The notes under the pieces were generated by a model. It had not been told where the DNA came from and made no database searches. It saw only the letters and a program-made list of their open reading frames with translations. From Rostratula benghalensis (Eukaryota; Chordata; Aves; Charadriiformes; Rostratulidae), in assembly GCA_013399305.1 (NCBI GenBank), contig VXAI01000013.1:4728255-4792254 (forward strand): 64,000 nt of DNA. The letters are read 5' to 3'. Numbering within the stretch: position 1 is the first letter of the stretch; the number at the start of each line of letters is the position of its first letter. Positions 36,571-49,130 of this stretch are shown here, in pieces. The translations under genes and the position numbers were made by a program.

Positions 36571-39500
36571 CAAATGAAGGCAGAAGTCCAATGTAATTTA
36601 CAGCATCAAGAATAAGACCTATAGGGATGTGGCCATACTAGGATTTTTTTACTGTGATTTCTCCCTTGTTACTACAGAATCAGGGCCACTCTCACCTTCT
36701 CAGCACGGAAATCCTGATTTCTAATACCCACGTAGCAGGTGGTAACATTTTAAGCCTTAAAAAACATATAATTACTTAAATTAACAGAATATATTAATAC
36801 TGAAATGTTATTGTACATCCATAAACCTAAGGAAGTCATCCTGACACAAGACTTGAAAGTCTGACATCCACCAGTGTTTCATCCTGTGCTTCAATTCACA
36901 AAACTCCATGAGGAGATTGTAGGTTTCTTAGCGTGGAAAGGATTTGAGCTGTGATTCATTGGATTACTTTTCCTAGTTTTGTAACTTGTCTATTGCTTTA
37001 CAGTGCAGAATAATGTACACATATTCTGCTACTATATTACTGCAAGAGTCCAGGCCATGAAAGGGAAAACTTTGAAGATGGAAAGAAATTGTTTATTTGG
37101 GACATCTTCATAACTCCCTTTGGCTAACAGGTATGTAAATGCCAGTCAAAGGCACTATTCTCCGCATATCAACTAGATATCAGTCCATCTACTTACACCT
37201 TTAATCAACGATCTAGAATGTGAGCACAGAGATGTTGATCAGTTGTGTATCAGGCTCTGCACTTGTCCTACCAAAACTGTAAATTTTCTCTTATGCTTTT
37301 GAAATTAAGTGATTATAAGTATGGATAACATGGAAATGGGCAGAGGGAGAATGAATGCGTCAGTCACTGAAATAACAGTCTACTCTGGCAAGAACCTGGT
37401 GGTCCACAGTAGGCAAGCAGAACATTTTGCAATTTGATACAAAATTACATTTCTCTGTGTTCCTGCAGCCACTCAGAAGAGTGGTCACAGAAAATTCATT
37501 GGAGATACAAAATGTGAACTAAGACTGAAATGGTTCATGCTATTTGAGAACAAATTTACTTAAGACTGCTCTACGAAGAACCTACCTGGTGCTAAGATAC
37601 ATGATGAAATCCTTGCTGGAGTTGACTCTGATGTAGATGTACCCAAAATAAACTGACAGTACAGTCTAGGTTTTGATTATTTTTAGACAGGCGATTTGGT
37701 TTGTAAATAAAAAGGGTCATTTTTTTTTTTTTTTTGTAGGACTTATGAGCTCAGATGCTGTGCCGTACTAAAGTACCTTCATGATTTCCCAATCTCAGTG
37801 GGCTCCACACAACCCTACAGGGCTGTGGCTGAGTTAATCAATCTTCTTAGTATTTGTGGAGTTGAGATGGTGTCCTGAGATGTCTACACTGATTTGAGAC
37901 AATCTGTTCAGGTTGAGAAATAGTAATAGTCCTATTATATGCATCTTCCATTTTACAGGCTATCTTCATCATGAATAAGAGAGAGATTATTATGGTTCCG
38001 CTGCCAGAGCTGGCCACCCCCAAAGCAGAACAGATCTCAAAGGCTGTTCAAAATTAGAGTAAGTGTCTGGATGTTCATCTCAGTGTGACTTGTGTGTAGC
38101 TGCGGGGAGCTGCTGGAAGCTGCTGGAAGTGCTTAGTTTAAAGCCAGGGTAGGTACAAGTATTCCATAACCCAATCACAGTTCGGCAATATATCCATTTC
38201 TTATGTTCCTAATTGGGGTAGATCAGTCAAAAGCCTCAAGTAAGATATACTCAATCCAGACCTCAGAACCAATTTATCCAAACTGCAGGTGTCTTCACCA
38301 ATGGAGGAAATTGGAGTTAGACTGGGGGCAGTTTGAGCTCTTCACCTTGCTGGCATTCATTAAAGTAACAGTGTTTTTACAAGTATAATATAAGAATCTC
38401 CTCATCACCAAGGCTATTTATAATTTATCCTAGATCACTATATTTGAAATGTGTATGCATTTTTTCTACATAGTTGTGTCCGAAAAAAAGATGAGCCTTG
38501 ATCTGTTGTGGAAGTGGTGAAATGCTGCTCGTGGGTTATACTAGTGAAAAACTGGTATGATAGAAAAACCAGGTCCTGTGAGCACACAACTTGTTTTCCT
38601 AAGCTAAGAAATGTTTGTGTTTAAGCATTTACAAATTGCCTAGAAATGTTCTATCATTAAAAAAAAAAAAAAAAAAAAAAAAAAATGCTGCTATAAAAAG
38701 CCTTGTTCTGAGTTTTATCATGCATTACTTTTCTCCATATGCTAGGCTGGAAGAAACTGTGGAACAACTAGCTTATGGTAACTTGCATAAAAGAATTTAT
38801 TACCATGCCCTTCTTTGTTTCCATTGAAAATATTAGCATTTTTAAACTCATTTTTAAATTCTCATGAAGCATTAAAGGGAGTCTCACTCAGAAACTTCAA
38901 AATGAAAACCAAAGGAATGTGGTTTACGTATGATTGGCAAAACCTGAGGCTGATTCTTAAAAAAACCCCACAGTTTGTATGATGAGTAATTTACCTCTAA
39001 ATTCTAAGCATATAAATAAGCTTCCACATCACAATATTCAACTACTGCTGGGCTACCATTATAACCTGCCTTGCAAAGATCATGAACCTTTGGTGGTTAG
39101 TTATGCATTAAAAGACAAAATCATTCTCACAGAAAAAGAATGAGAAAACTGAAAAAGGTCTATCAACACTTTCTTCAAGTTATAGAGAGATGGGCAGCTG
39201 CTGGAATAATACAAACAGTATTTTCATAGTACTTTCTGGAAAAAGTTCATTTTTTTCCAAGAATGGCAAGAAATTGCCAGCATTTCCTCATGACAATCTG
39301 AAATTAAAATGTTCATTTAAAAAAAAAAAAGACAAAAAACAAACAATGAACCCACTAAACCAAATAAACTTACACACACATTTTGGTTCTTGTTTCTTTG
39401 AAAAACACAGAGGGAGGGAACTAAATGAAATGAAAATACCATACAAGGCAAAAAGGGACATTTTCTGATTAACACAATTTTGACAGAACATTTTCCAATC

Positions 39501-42374
39501 ATCTCTATTTATGTGGAAGATTAGTTCATTTCATCACTATTGTTCTATGCAATCCTCCATGGAAATTCAACCAGAGACATGGAGAGGTAATGTTATTGGG
39601 ATCAGTAATGTAGCTGCCAAAATGATTTTCTCACTTATTAAAGCAAAATGTTGTCTATAATTGGCATTCAGTCTTATGCTTATGCACTGCACAGATGTGC
39701 CACAGGATAGTAAAGGTGCTTGTAAATATGGTGTTTGAGTCATTTGAAACATATCTCAAAAATGAAAGCTTTCTGGTAGTTTATGTGTTTAGCCAAAGCC
39801 AACTTTCTTTAAGTTCCATGCCTAAGGTATTTTCATAAATTCTTTCACCTTTCAAATTTTGTACCCAAAATATTTTAACAGAAAGATATTTCATGAGAAG
39901 GCATGAGAGTAATATTTAACCAGCAGTTCCTGGATATATAATGGAAAATAATAAAAATATGCCTTACTCATTCAAATTCATAAATGGTGTAGAAGTATTT
40001 ACCTTCGTCTGTGCTCTCTCTATACGACTAAATATGATAGATACAAGCCCTCTTTCCTTCCATCACTGTCAAACTGACTGTGACAATAACAGTCTCCTCT
40101 GGCTTCTCTAAACATTTGTTCATTGTTCTCAATGATTAAAATAAAGAATATACGCTGTTAACTGCTTGACAGCATCCTGTGCATTTTCCTATTCATGTAC
40201 TGTAATGGAATAGCTGCAGCTTTTATGATAGGAGAAAACTAAACAATTTTGGAGTGACAGCCATGCATGCAGGACACTGTTTAATACCAGGACATAAAAA
40301 GGCAATTTACTCACTTTTTAAATTGATCTTGACATTTATAGCACACATATTATCCATAAATAGGGAAATAATTGAATACTCCAGGTAAGTGGGTTAATGT
40401 GTTTTCATGAATATGGATGATTATATTTTGCTTATTCTCTCGCAGTCTACATAGCTTTTGTTGAATGTCTTTGATTGCAGGGTATTGAAAAGTCGCATTT
40501 TCCTACACCCCATTAGAAATCTATAAATCATTTGCTGGAAGAGACTTTCTCTGCCTCTATATGCCAATATACTGTCAGTGGTAGAGCTGAGACCAGACGT
40601 TTCGAATGAAGGTACAATAAGGTCTCCAGCAGAGAGGAATTATGGAAGAACTGCACAAAGGGAATTGTCATAATTTACAGGTTAGCTTCTGCATTGAAGC
40701 CTATTGTTTTTATACTGCTTTCAAAATACTTTCTGTATGTTTTTTGTTCAACACATTATCGTAAACAGGGTGGTTTTGGAATCTAAATAAACATCTAGAC
40801 CTTTAGAGAGTATTATTAACCTCATAATACCTTACAGCTGGCTTTGTAATGTATGCCCATTAGTAACGGAACTTAATGGTCCATTAGAATGACAGGGATC
40901 ACCAGGACCCCAAAGCATGATAGACACGTCCGCTCCTCTGGGTACAAGCCTTCTTGACATCATGTGCAGAAGAAATGATAGAAAAAGATGATGCCTTTTG
41001 GCTCGGACTTTGGTTTATGCATTGATATTAATAATTTTTCAGTTAAAGGGGACACTACGTTGGTTTTTTTTCACCAGTAGACTTATTGGGTAAGCTTGAT
41101 AAGGAGTCACTGAAGCTGGAAGTAATAACCTCTCTTATTTTCACAATTTTTACATAATTTGATGTAACTCTGGGGAGGTGAAATAAACATCTTTTTGTCC
41201 ATATTTCCAACTTTCCCCAGTAGAAACCAGAGGAAGAAAATGGTGCCAACAACAATCAATATCTACAGTGGATCTTCATTTTAGGACAGCAGATGAATGG
41301 AATTTGCCTTGGAGGTACTACTCCATGATGGGTATCTGTGTACACTTCTATATTTGCAACCACCCATTCCAGTTGGAGACCGAAGTGTACACTGTGATTA
41401 GTGTCACAAAAGGGATATAAGCACGTACATGGGCGGTAGATGTTAATTAGACATTTTAAAATATAGAAGATACTATTTTTCTTTCAGGAAATTATAATAA
41501 ATGCAACATATTAATTGTTTTTCTTTCAGCTACTAAATCCAGATTATCTGGGGCCTGGTCCAGTGATGGTAGGAGCTATGGGGTTTGTAAATCTCCATGG
41601 GAAGCGATATTCTGTGTGTGTCTGTGCACGTGCACTGTGCACAGAAAGTGTATGTGGGTTTTGTACCAAAAAGTTTGTTTTGGAAGCAGCCTTGCAAGTC
41701 CTAATGAAATTCACAAGAGACATGAATGGGATGCCCAGTGCTGACAGGAACAGCCATTAAAACATGCATTTGTGAGTGTATAGAGATCACACCTTTGAAC
41801 AAGACGGGCAGCAGAGACCTCTGAACATTTTACCCACTGCTGAAGGTTAACCTCCAAAGCACAGGCTTATGTTAATTGTGATGTGAGTCAGGCTTACAAA
41901 ACTTCCAGGCATGATCTCCTCCCCCAGAATTTTGGTCCTCTACTCTGTGACTGATAAATCATATACTTCTTTTTCTTTCGTTCAGCTGAATTACTGGTTT
42001 TTGTTTACTTTTTGCTCTGTACCACATGCTGTATGTGTATGATGCCTCCTCACCGTGGAAAGACAAGAGTACTTTTGCATTTAAGAGCTTATCAATGAAA
42101 AAGGCTTCCGCTGAAGCATTTTTTGCAATGGGCTTATAATACCTAACTCAGGCACTCCAGCAAAGAAACAAGGGGTCTTTTCCATGCTTATGTTTCTTAT
42201 AACAACAAAACAATTACTCGAAGTGCCCTAAGTGTCTTCGCTGGCACAGCAGCAATTAGAAATGTTGATTAAGTTCAGAAATCTTTTTGTTAAGAACTAT
42301 AAGTGCACCTAGTAACAAGCATTTGCCATCCTGACTTATTTTTGTAACCTAAAGGTGCATGATTGAAAAAAGGC
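36571..42374. other. Unique AT-rich sequence, no gene seen
   Basis: No recognised gene or interspersed repeat. Homopolymers occur at 37720-37735 (16 T) and 38659-38685 (27 A). A tiny AGCTGCTGGA duplication lies at 38108-38127. Frames of up to 92 codons are present without recognisable domains. Confidence 0.5.
38659..38685. repeat. Poly-A tract, 27 nt
   Basis: Uninterrupted run of 27 A. No retroelement body is seen upstream, so it is classed as a homopolymer and not as a retroposon tail. Confidence 0.95.
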
Positions 42375-42447
42375 AGGCATATGAGGAAACTAAGACACAA
42401 AGAGCCTGTGTTGCTAAAGTACAGTCTGTCAGTGGTAAAAATTGCAA
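42375..42447 (-). mobile_element. Possible MIR-like SINE relic
   Basis: 'GCATATGAGGAAACTAAGAC' and 'ACAAAGAGCCTGTGTTGCTA' are followed by 'AAGTACAGTCTGTCAGTGGT'. This resembles the reverse complement of the MIR section 'GATGAGGAAACTGAGGCACAGAG... GTCACACAG... AGTCAGTGGCAGAG'. It is only about 70 bp long and diverged. Confidence 0.45.
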
Positions 42448-45332
42448 TTTATTTGCTGCTGTATTTACTTGTTAATAACATGGGTAGCTATTTTTCCTCA
42501 AATTTAGACCTTGAAAAATTAGGTATATGCATCAAATTTGTGTTTCCTGTGTATCTGTTACTTAGACAAGGAGAAATAAGCACCTCATCCGGCTTCTGAT
42601 CATCTGTCCACTACACACTGTTTTCTTCAGAAGCAGCCCAGGGTTACAAGATTAGACTTAAGTTTAGCTGAGATTTATGAAAAATGAGTGCCACTTCTAA
42701 TTACTACCTATGTACTTGGTGGAATGGAAGCAACTCACAGTCCGATGTTGCCAGCATTACAGAAACCTTCCTCTAGGTACACCTCATAGTCTACAGAACA
42801 CTGAGGATGAAGCTATCTGACTACAAATTAGCTTCATAATATGGATTTTGTAGCCAATACACTGGCTTCTATTCTGCATAGCGTGTTTCAACCATGAGAG
42901 CTTCCATTTCATCCACAGTTTCAAGCTAGACTATCACTGCGTTCCATATAATGGAGAAGTCGTCTTGAGGACAGGATCAAAGTCGTATTTGTTTCCCGTC
43001 TGCATTATCTACCTGCAAAGTAGACTGCAGGGCTGGCTTCGAGCTGACCCAGCTGGAGTGTCCCTGGGAGAAAACCGGAGATAAATCAGGAGCTCTAGAG
43101 CACACAGAAAAGCAATTTTCTTTCCCGTACAGAGATAGATTTGGAACAGCTGTGGAGACTGCTGCCACAGCACTGCACAGAGGAGGTGGGCCACGGAGGG
43201 CTGTGCAGGAGCACTCCTGATTTTCTGCCTGAAAATGCACCAATTCTACCTGCCACAAAAGCAGATGGGATTTACAGTTGACAGATTTCAAGCTGGTTGC
43301 AATCTGCCTGTAAATGCAAGATGTGTGTTCTAGAGAGCTCCCCTGATTGTCCAGCCTCTATACAGTTCAGACATGGGTAGTATTTAATCTTTTTCATACT
43401 TTCTTCTTTCTTCATATATCATAACATCTCTGGGGATTAAATTACTTTGCTCCTCTTTTTCACTGGAAAAGATCAGAAGGTTATCAAGATTTATGCATCT
43501 GACTTGAGTCACTTTGGGACACCTATACGTGGCTGTAAGTCCTGCAAAAAATAAAATGGAATCAGACAGTTTCATGCTTAGCCTTGTCACATCTTGCTTC
43601 TAAACCTTAGACTAAGGGTGGGGGGAATATCAAAAGTATGTGTCAGGACATGGTTCTGAATCCAGAGTTAAAAGTCCACAAATCTCAGGAGTGGATGCAT
43701 TTGGGATTGTGATTTGATTCTCTGCTAACACAGCAGAGCCAAAGAGCTTAACGGAGGTGAACTACTTTTTGGTTTGCTATCAGATAAACTTGTCCGCATC
43801 AGGTGAGAAAACAGAACCGACCTCTGCATATTCATCTCATAATAAAAAGAAAGTGACTGTCTTCACCAGGCACTCTCCTCCTGGGATGGTTAACACTCCC
43901 GAGGAGCCCTGAGATAGGAATTCACAGCTCTTTTTACAATTAAGACAAACCTGGAAGGTGGTATACAAGTGTGTTCTCCTGTCAGGACTCTAAGAGCACT
44001 TCAGAACACACTTCATGACTAATGTGGTAACAAGACCTCCTCACTGTCATTTTGCATCAACGAGGGTGGCTGCAGACAAATGACATGTGCCTTTTGTATA
44101 CTACATCAGCCTGTTGATCAACAGCTCTCCCAGCAAAACTCTTCAGAGAGAAGCTTTAATTGGTACTGTCACAAAATGTGTCTTGCTGCCTTTCTCATTT
44201 AATACAGGTGCAAAAAACACTAAAAGCTTCAGAGAAGCAGAGAGCCACATCATCAAGAACATGTCATTATAGAAAACTGTAAATGCAAAATAAATCAACC
44301 AGGTTTGATGCAAAACAGAGTATTTAATGCAGTGTTTTGAATCTCCTGTTTCAGAGACACTAAATAGAGCTGTCTATAGTTGCCACTTCTTTAACCACTT
44401 TCCACACCCTGGTTTGTTTTTTTTTTCATCTTGTGTATAAGCAGTATTTTCCCTCCTGTGGTATTTTCCTCCAGTTTCAAGTCAAAGGCCAAAGACATTT
44501 CAATTCATTGTATATTCAATAAAACTTTTTTAATTTCAAAGAACTTTGGCTAAAGAATGTGATTGCTGATATCTCTTGTTGATGAAAGATTAGCAAAGCA
44601 TCCTGGGATTTTATAGATGTGCTTGCATCCAGGTCATTGCTTGAGAACCTTTGTAAATATTGATTCTTTAGAATGTCCAGAGTCACTGAAACTCAAAGTG
44701 ATCTGATGCACCAGAGATGCAGGTCAACAAATTTCAGAATGCTTGAGGAGAGTACTCTGTGTAACTGCCATCTGTAAAATTCCTCTCCTATTTTTAACGT
44801 CTCCATAGGCCAGAAGGCTATTTACTTTCTAGAAGTCTGCTAAGAAGAATGATAAAAAGAGTCATATTATTTGAAAGGAATGGTGTGTGTGCTGTAGTAT
44901 TAAGCATACTTTATGTTTTAGTAAAAAATAATGCATGTAGCCATCTATTGGCTGAATTGAAAGCTTGGTACAGAAGATGCTAGAGGAATTTTGTATGAAT
45001 TATCCTACTGTTGTTTTGTGTCATATTCTGTAAAGATTCTGTCACCTTCATTACCTTCTGTGTTCCCTGAGATTACCTAACACACAGCAACACTCACAGT
45101 GAAGAAATCATACACATTTGATCACCCTTGCAGCTACCTACATTCACTTATGCTGTTCAATCTCCATGGTAGCTTTAGGCAGAAATTTTCTGTTGAAATT
45201 ATCTTCAAGCTATTCTGCTTCTAAAAATGCGATTTTTCATGGGAAGTGTCTGTTTAGTTATAGTTTTGGTTTGTGGTTTTTGTTTCATCTTTTCCAGCAC
45301 AAACCCAGATGATAGTTTTTAATTTCTATTTG

Positions 45333-45347
45333 AAAAAAAAAAAAAAA
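45333..45347. repeat. Poly-A tract, 15 nt
   Basis: Fifteen A in a row. A G-rich stretch follows about 40 bp downstream (45388-45406: G6, TGG, ATGT, G6). Confidence 0.95.
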
Positions 45348-46314
45348 GTTTAAAACCAACACCACAAGCATATATATCTTTTAATTTGGGGGGTGGATGT
45401 GGGGGGCATGAGTAGACAAAAGGGAGAATTATTGTACAGGGGGAAAAAATATTTGACAGGCAGTGTTATATATTCTCGACCAGTGAACATGCTTTGTAAT
45501 CTGTCCTGATGAAAACATTCTATCAAGCAACTAGACAGCAGTGTCTATCAGCTGGGGAGAGTGTAAGTCAGACTATTCTGAGTCTAATTCTCAACTTATG
45601 CTTTTCAGCACTTCAGATATATAACCTGATGGTTTAGGGTTTCAAAAGTGATCCTGCCTATGTATCTTCCTGTGTTGCCCAGTTACATCTAGACATGTAC
45701 TCGGAACATTTTCATGTTCATAACGACGGTCCACATGCCATCTGTATAGTGGTAGCACGCCAGGACCATAAAGGTGATTAAGTGTTCTGCAGGAGCTGGT
45801 GTACACAGAAAGCAGAGTCACTTTTAGAAAGGTTGCTGTAGAGGTTAATCATTACGTGTTCTGCATTTGGCCAAGTGCAGCCAAGACTACACTGATCTGG
45901 GATGTAGCAGTGAACTGGTCTTTAAGAAAGAGCTTTCTGCTAATGTGATGGCTTATAATAATCCTGGTATATTAGTGTATGTATTGAAAAATAAATCCCA
46001 AGTTCATTATGTGTTTTGCCCCTAGAAATATACAAGGTCTTTTTTTCTGTTTAAATGACATTACAATGAACCATTTATCAACTTCTCTTTCTCAGACGTA
46101 GCAAAAAGAACTGGATGAATGGAAGTGACAAAGACTGCCTTTGAAACAACTTATTTTTACATGGAGTATGCAATGAATAAGAAATGAATAGAGTGAACAT
46201 TTTGACTTAAGTAATAAAAGTGGAACTCCATTTTTTGTTATATGGATAATGAATAAAATTGATAATGATATAAATTGTATAGAAGGAATGTCTACTATTT
46301 ATTTTTGATCCAAC

Positions 46315-46395
46315 TATGTATGTACCTACAATTTCATGCCTGCATATGTATGTACCTACAATTTTATTTAATTAGAGCACCTGCCCTAATTAAAT
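46315..46395. repeat. 20-bp direct repeat followed by a 10-bp inverted repeat
   Basis: TATGTATGTACCTACAATTT occurs at 46315-46334 and again at 46345-46364. Immediately after it, ATTTAATTAG (46366-46375) is the exact reverse complement of CTAATTAAAT (46386-46395), with a 10-bp spacer. The pair could form a hairpin. Confidence 0.9.
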
Positions 46396-47384
46396 ATCCT
46401 AGCTCCTGACTGAATATCATGGAAATGGACATCCATATGATGTAAATACGTTTCCCAATTATTTTAATCCAGAACAGCAATATTCAAAATTCTGTTTCTA
46501 GATCTCAGAGAACACAAATTTAGACCAGAATGTTTAGTTTATTCTTGGGTTTCCTCATCTAATATGATGTTTTGAAGTTAAAAAGTTCCCTAGTGCCAAA
46601 TGAGGAAACTAGATTTCAGCAATTCGTGAAACATCTTTTAACCTGCCCTGATTCCAATGAGCAATCTGCCGAAAATAGCTCAGACAGCTTTTGTAGAATG
46701 GTAATTTGGATGCTTTCACTTCTGAATTGGGAAACTAGACTACTGATGCATCCCCCAGGAATACACATCTGTGTCTGAAGCTGAAAAGTGCTATAGGTTG
46801 TCATTCTTACTCAGTTTAAATAAGGCTGAATTGTAATAGGTAATATTTACCCTGGGGTAACATCTTTGCAGGCAAGGGCAAAGAACTTGTCCCTCAGTTC
46901 CTGGCTGTGGGAAATGTGGCTAGCAGTTCAACATATTTCATAATAATTACAGGCACATAAAGCAAACAATTGCTTTGACCTAAATGCCTAACCAAAGCAG
47001 AATACACTTAAAAGGATGACTTGATCTGTCTTGACCAGGCAGAAAAGAATTCTGAGCATTCATAATCCTCTTGCTTTGTGCTTTTCCATTAGGGAAATAA
47101 TCTATTAGCTAAATAATTAAGTGTATTGTGTGCCAAATCCTGCATAAGTTATGACAGCAAATAGGGCAGTAAACCATTTATGCTCTTAGTTATACTGGTA
47201 TAGTTGTAGCAACAGATTGTTATCCTGGATTTGCGCACTGTGGCATTTGTGGGATAGAGTCTGTGCTTTCACAGGCTGTACAGTGATAGAAACACAGCCC
47301 ATTGGCAAAGATCTCCAACACAGTTAGCAGGAGCAGAAATAAAACATTAATTTGAATACTAATGCTTGTGCATAGTACATGGAC

Positions 47385-47457
47385 AAAAAAAAAAAAAAAA
47401 AAAACACCAAAACCAAACCAATTAATAAACAAACAAAAAACCCAAACCCAACCCCAG
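47385..47457. repeat. A-rich/CA-rich low-complexity tract
   Basis: Twenty A (47385-47404) are followed by A/C-only or nearly A/C-only sequence (CACCAAAACCAAACC... AAACAAACAAAAAACCCAAACCC) to about 47457. It is not assigned to any element. Confidence 0.9.
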
Positions 47458-48846
47458 TCAGGAGTATCCAATCTAGCCTGGGTGCAAGAATAGGCCTTGG
47501 GCAACAGCATGTAGAAAAGTGTCAGTCCCACATTGTATGTGCTATGGGGGTACTGCTGTTGCTGCTGGAGATGAAAGGAATACAGGTGAAGGGGATTAAC
47601 CTGTTCCTTACATAGTTTGCCATCATCTACCTCATGACTACCTACTGCATCGTAACACCAGCTCAGCAGGGCTGGCCCCTTATCCCTCTGATCCCATTTT
47701 GCTACTGCATCTTTCCTCCCCTCAGCAGGAGTAACCTAGTAACCTGGGCTCTCCACACAGGGAAAATTCAATTTCACAACACTCCTGAGAACGACTGAGC
47801 TATCCATCCCTGAGGAGTTCCAAAATACAGCGTTGAAGTTATGTCCGTTCACAGGATGCCCTAGAAACCCCTGGAGGAAGTTGTTAGAGCTGAATAGCTA
47901 AATAAATTTTAAAAGGCAACAAAAACCTTTCAAACACTAATTTTAAACTAAAGATTCACTTACTTTTGAATTTTATTTATGATGTGAAAATTGCCCAGGA
48001 ATTTAACAGCTAAGAAACTTTACAGATCCTAAGAACTTTGACATTCATCCCAATTACAATGCAATGTTTAAAAAAGTTTAATACTTCAGAGCATCTATTT
48101 AACACTTTGCTGGTGTAGCAAAACATTTTAAGGCCTGAAAATAAGTAAACGTAATCTAGACTGCTGAACTTTCCTTTTCATCACGTCTTGAAAAAAACAC
48201 AGCAAAGAACAGTGGATGTCTAGATGCCAATAAAATAGTGCTTCATTGTTCTTCATGGAAATTAGTGATGCATAATAATGTATGTCATTACTGCTAGTGA
48301 AAGCAATAAGAGAAATCATTATTGAATTTTAATGAATGACTTAAATGCTTGGGATTGTCAGACACTTAATTATTGGAGAAAAATTAATTCTGACATTCTG
48401 TATTTACTATTTCAAATATTGTAATATTTCACTGAAAGGGCAATCTGGAATAATTCCTTTAAATAAACTCAAAGCACATACTAGGAAACACTTTAGATAT
48501 GCAGGATATTTGTTTAAGGTAGTATTGATGTGATCGAAACATAGTACACAAACACTGAAAATAAATATTCACCTTCTTACATCTGCAGCTCTTCTAACTT
48601 ATACAGCAAATTCAGGTGAATTCTGCACAGGGATTTCTTAAGATCACTTCCTATTGTTCCAAACCTTCTGTCACCCTTAAGGAACTCTGGTTTTATTGAT
48701 GCTACAAGCCTTCGCAGGCTAAATTCCACCTCAGGGTTTCCTTATAGATGCATTTCTGTTAATGCATATGTATATTAATAGTTCTCCAGATTCCAAAGCA
48801 GAAATAAATGTGTTTAGAGTAAGCTCCAGCTTGCAATGAAGCCAAT

Positions 48847-49130
48847 GGGGGGTGGAGGGGTAAAAGCAGCCAGCTTTGGGCTAGACTAGGAAGAACAGGC
48901 AGTGGCGTGGGGCGGTAAAATGGCCCACAGCCCAGCTGCCGGCTCCACCAGTGCCAGAGCCCCGTAGTGCGGTTCCTCTGACTGAGGAGGAAGGCTTTGC
49001 CCAGATGCTCTGCACTGACTCATCTTATACCGTTACTGTAGAAACACCAAACCACAATTTTATCTCAGGAGCCTAGCACCATCATCGCTACGAAGGTGAC
49101 TCCACGCACACGGCTCAAACCTCAAGGAGA
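48847..49130. other. GC-rich patch with several CpGs
   Basis: This is the most GC-rich segment in the window. It begins with GGGGGGTGGAGGGG (48847-48860) and contains CpGs in 'GTGGCGTGGGGCGG', 'CTGCCGGCTCC', 'GCCCCGTAGTGCGG', 'ATCGCTACG' and 'CCACGCACACGG'. It is too short and too CpG-poor to call a classical CpG island. No open frame of note crosses it. Confidence 0.5.

Noticed and set aside
45388..45425. G-rich stretch as a G-quadruplex (two G6 runs, later G3 and G5 runs)
   Set aside because: The spacing between the second G6 and the next G runs is too long for a standard quadruplex, so a stable structure is not supported.
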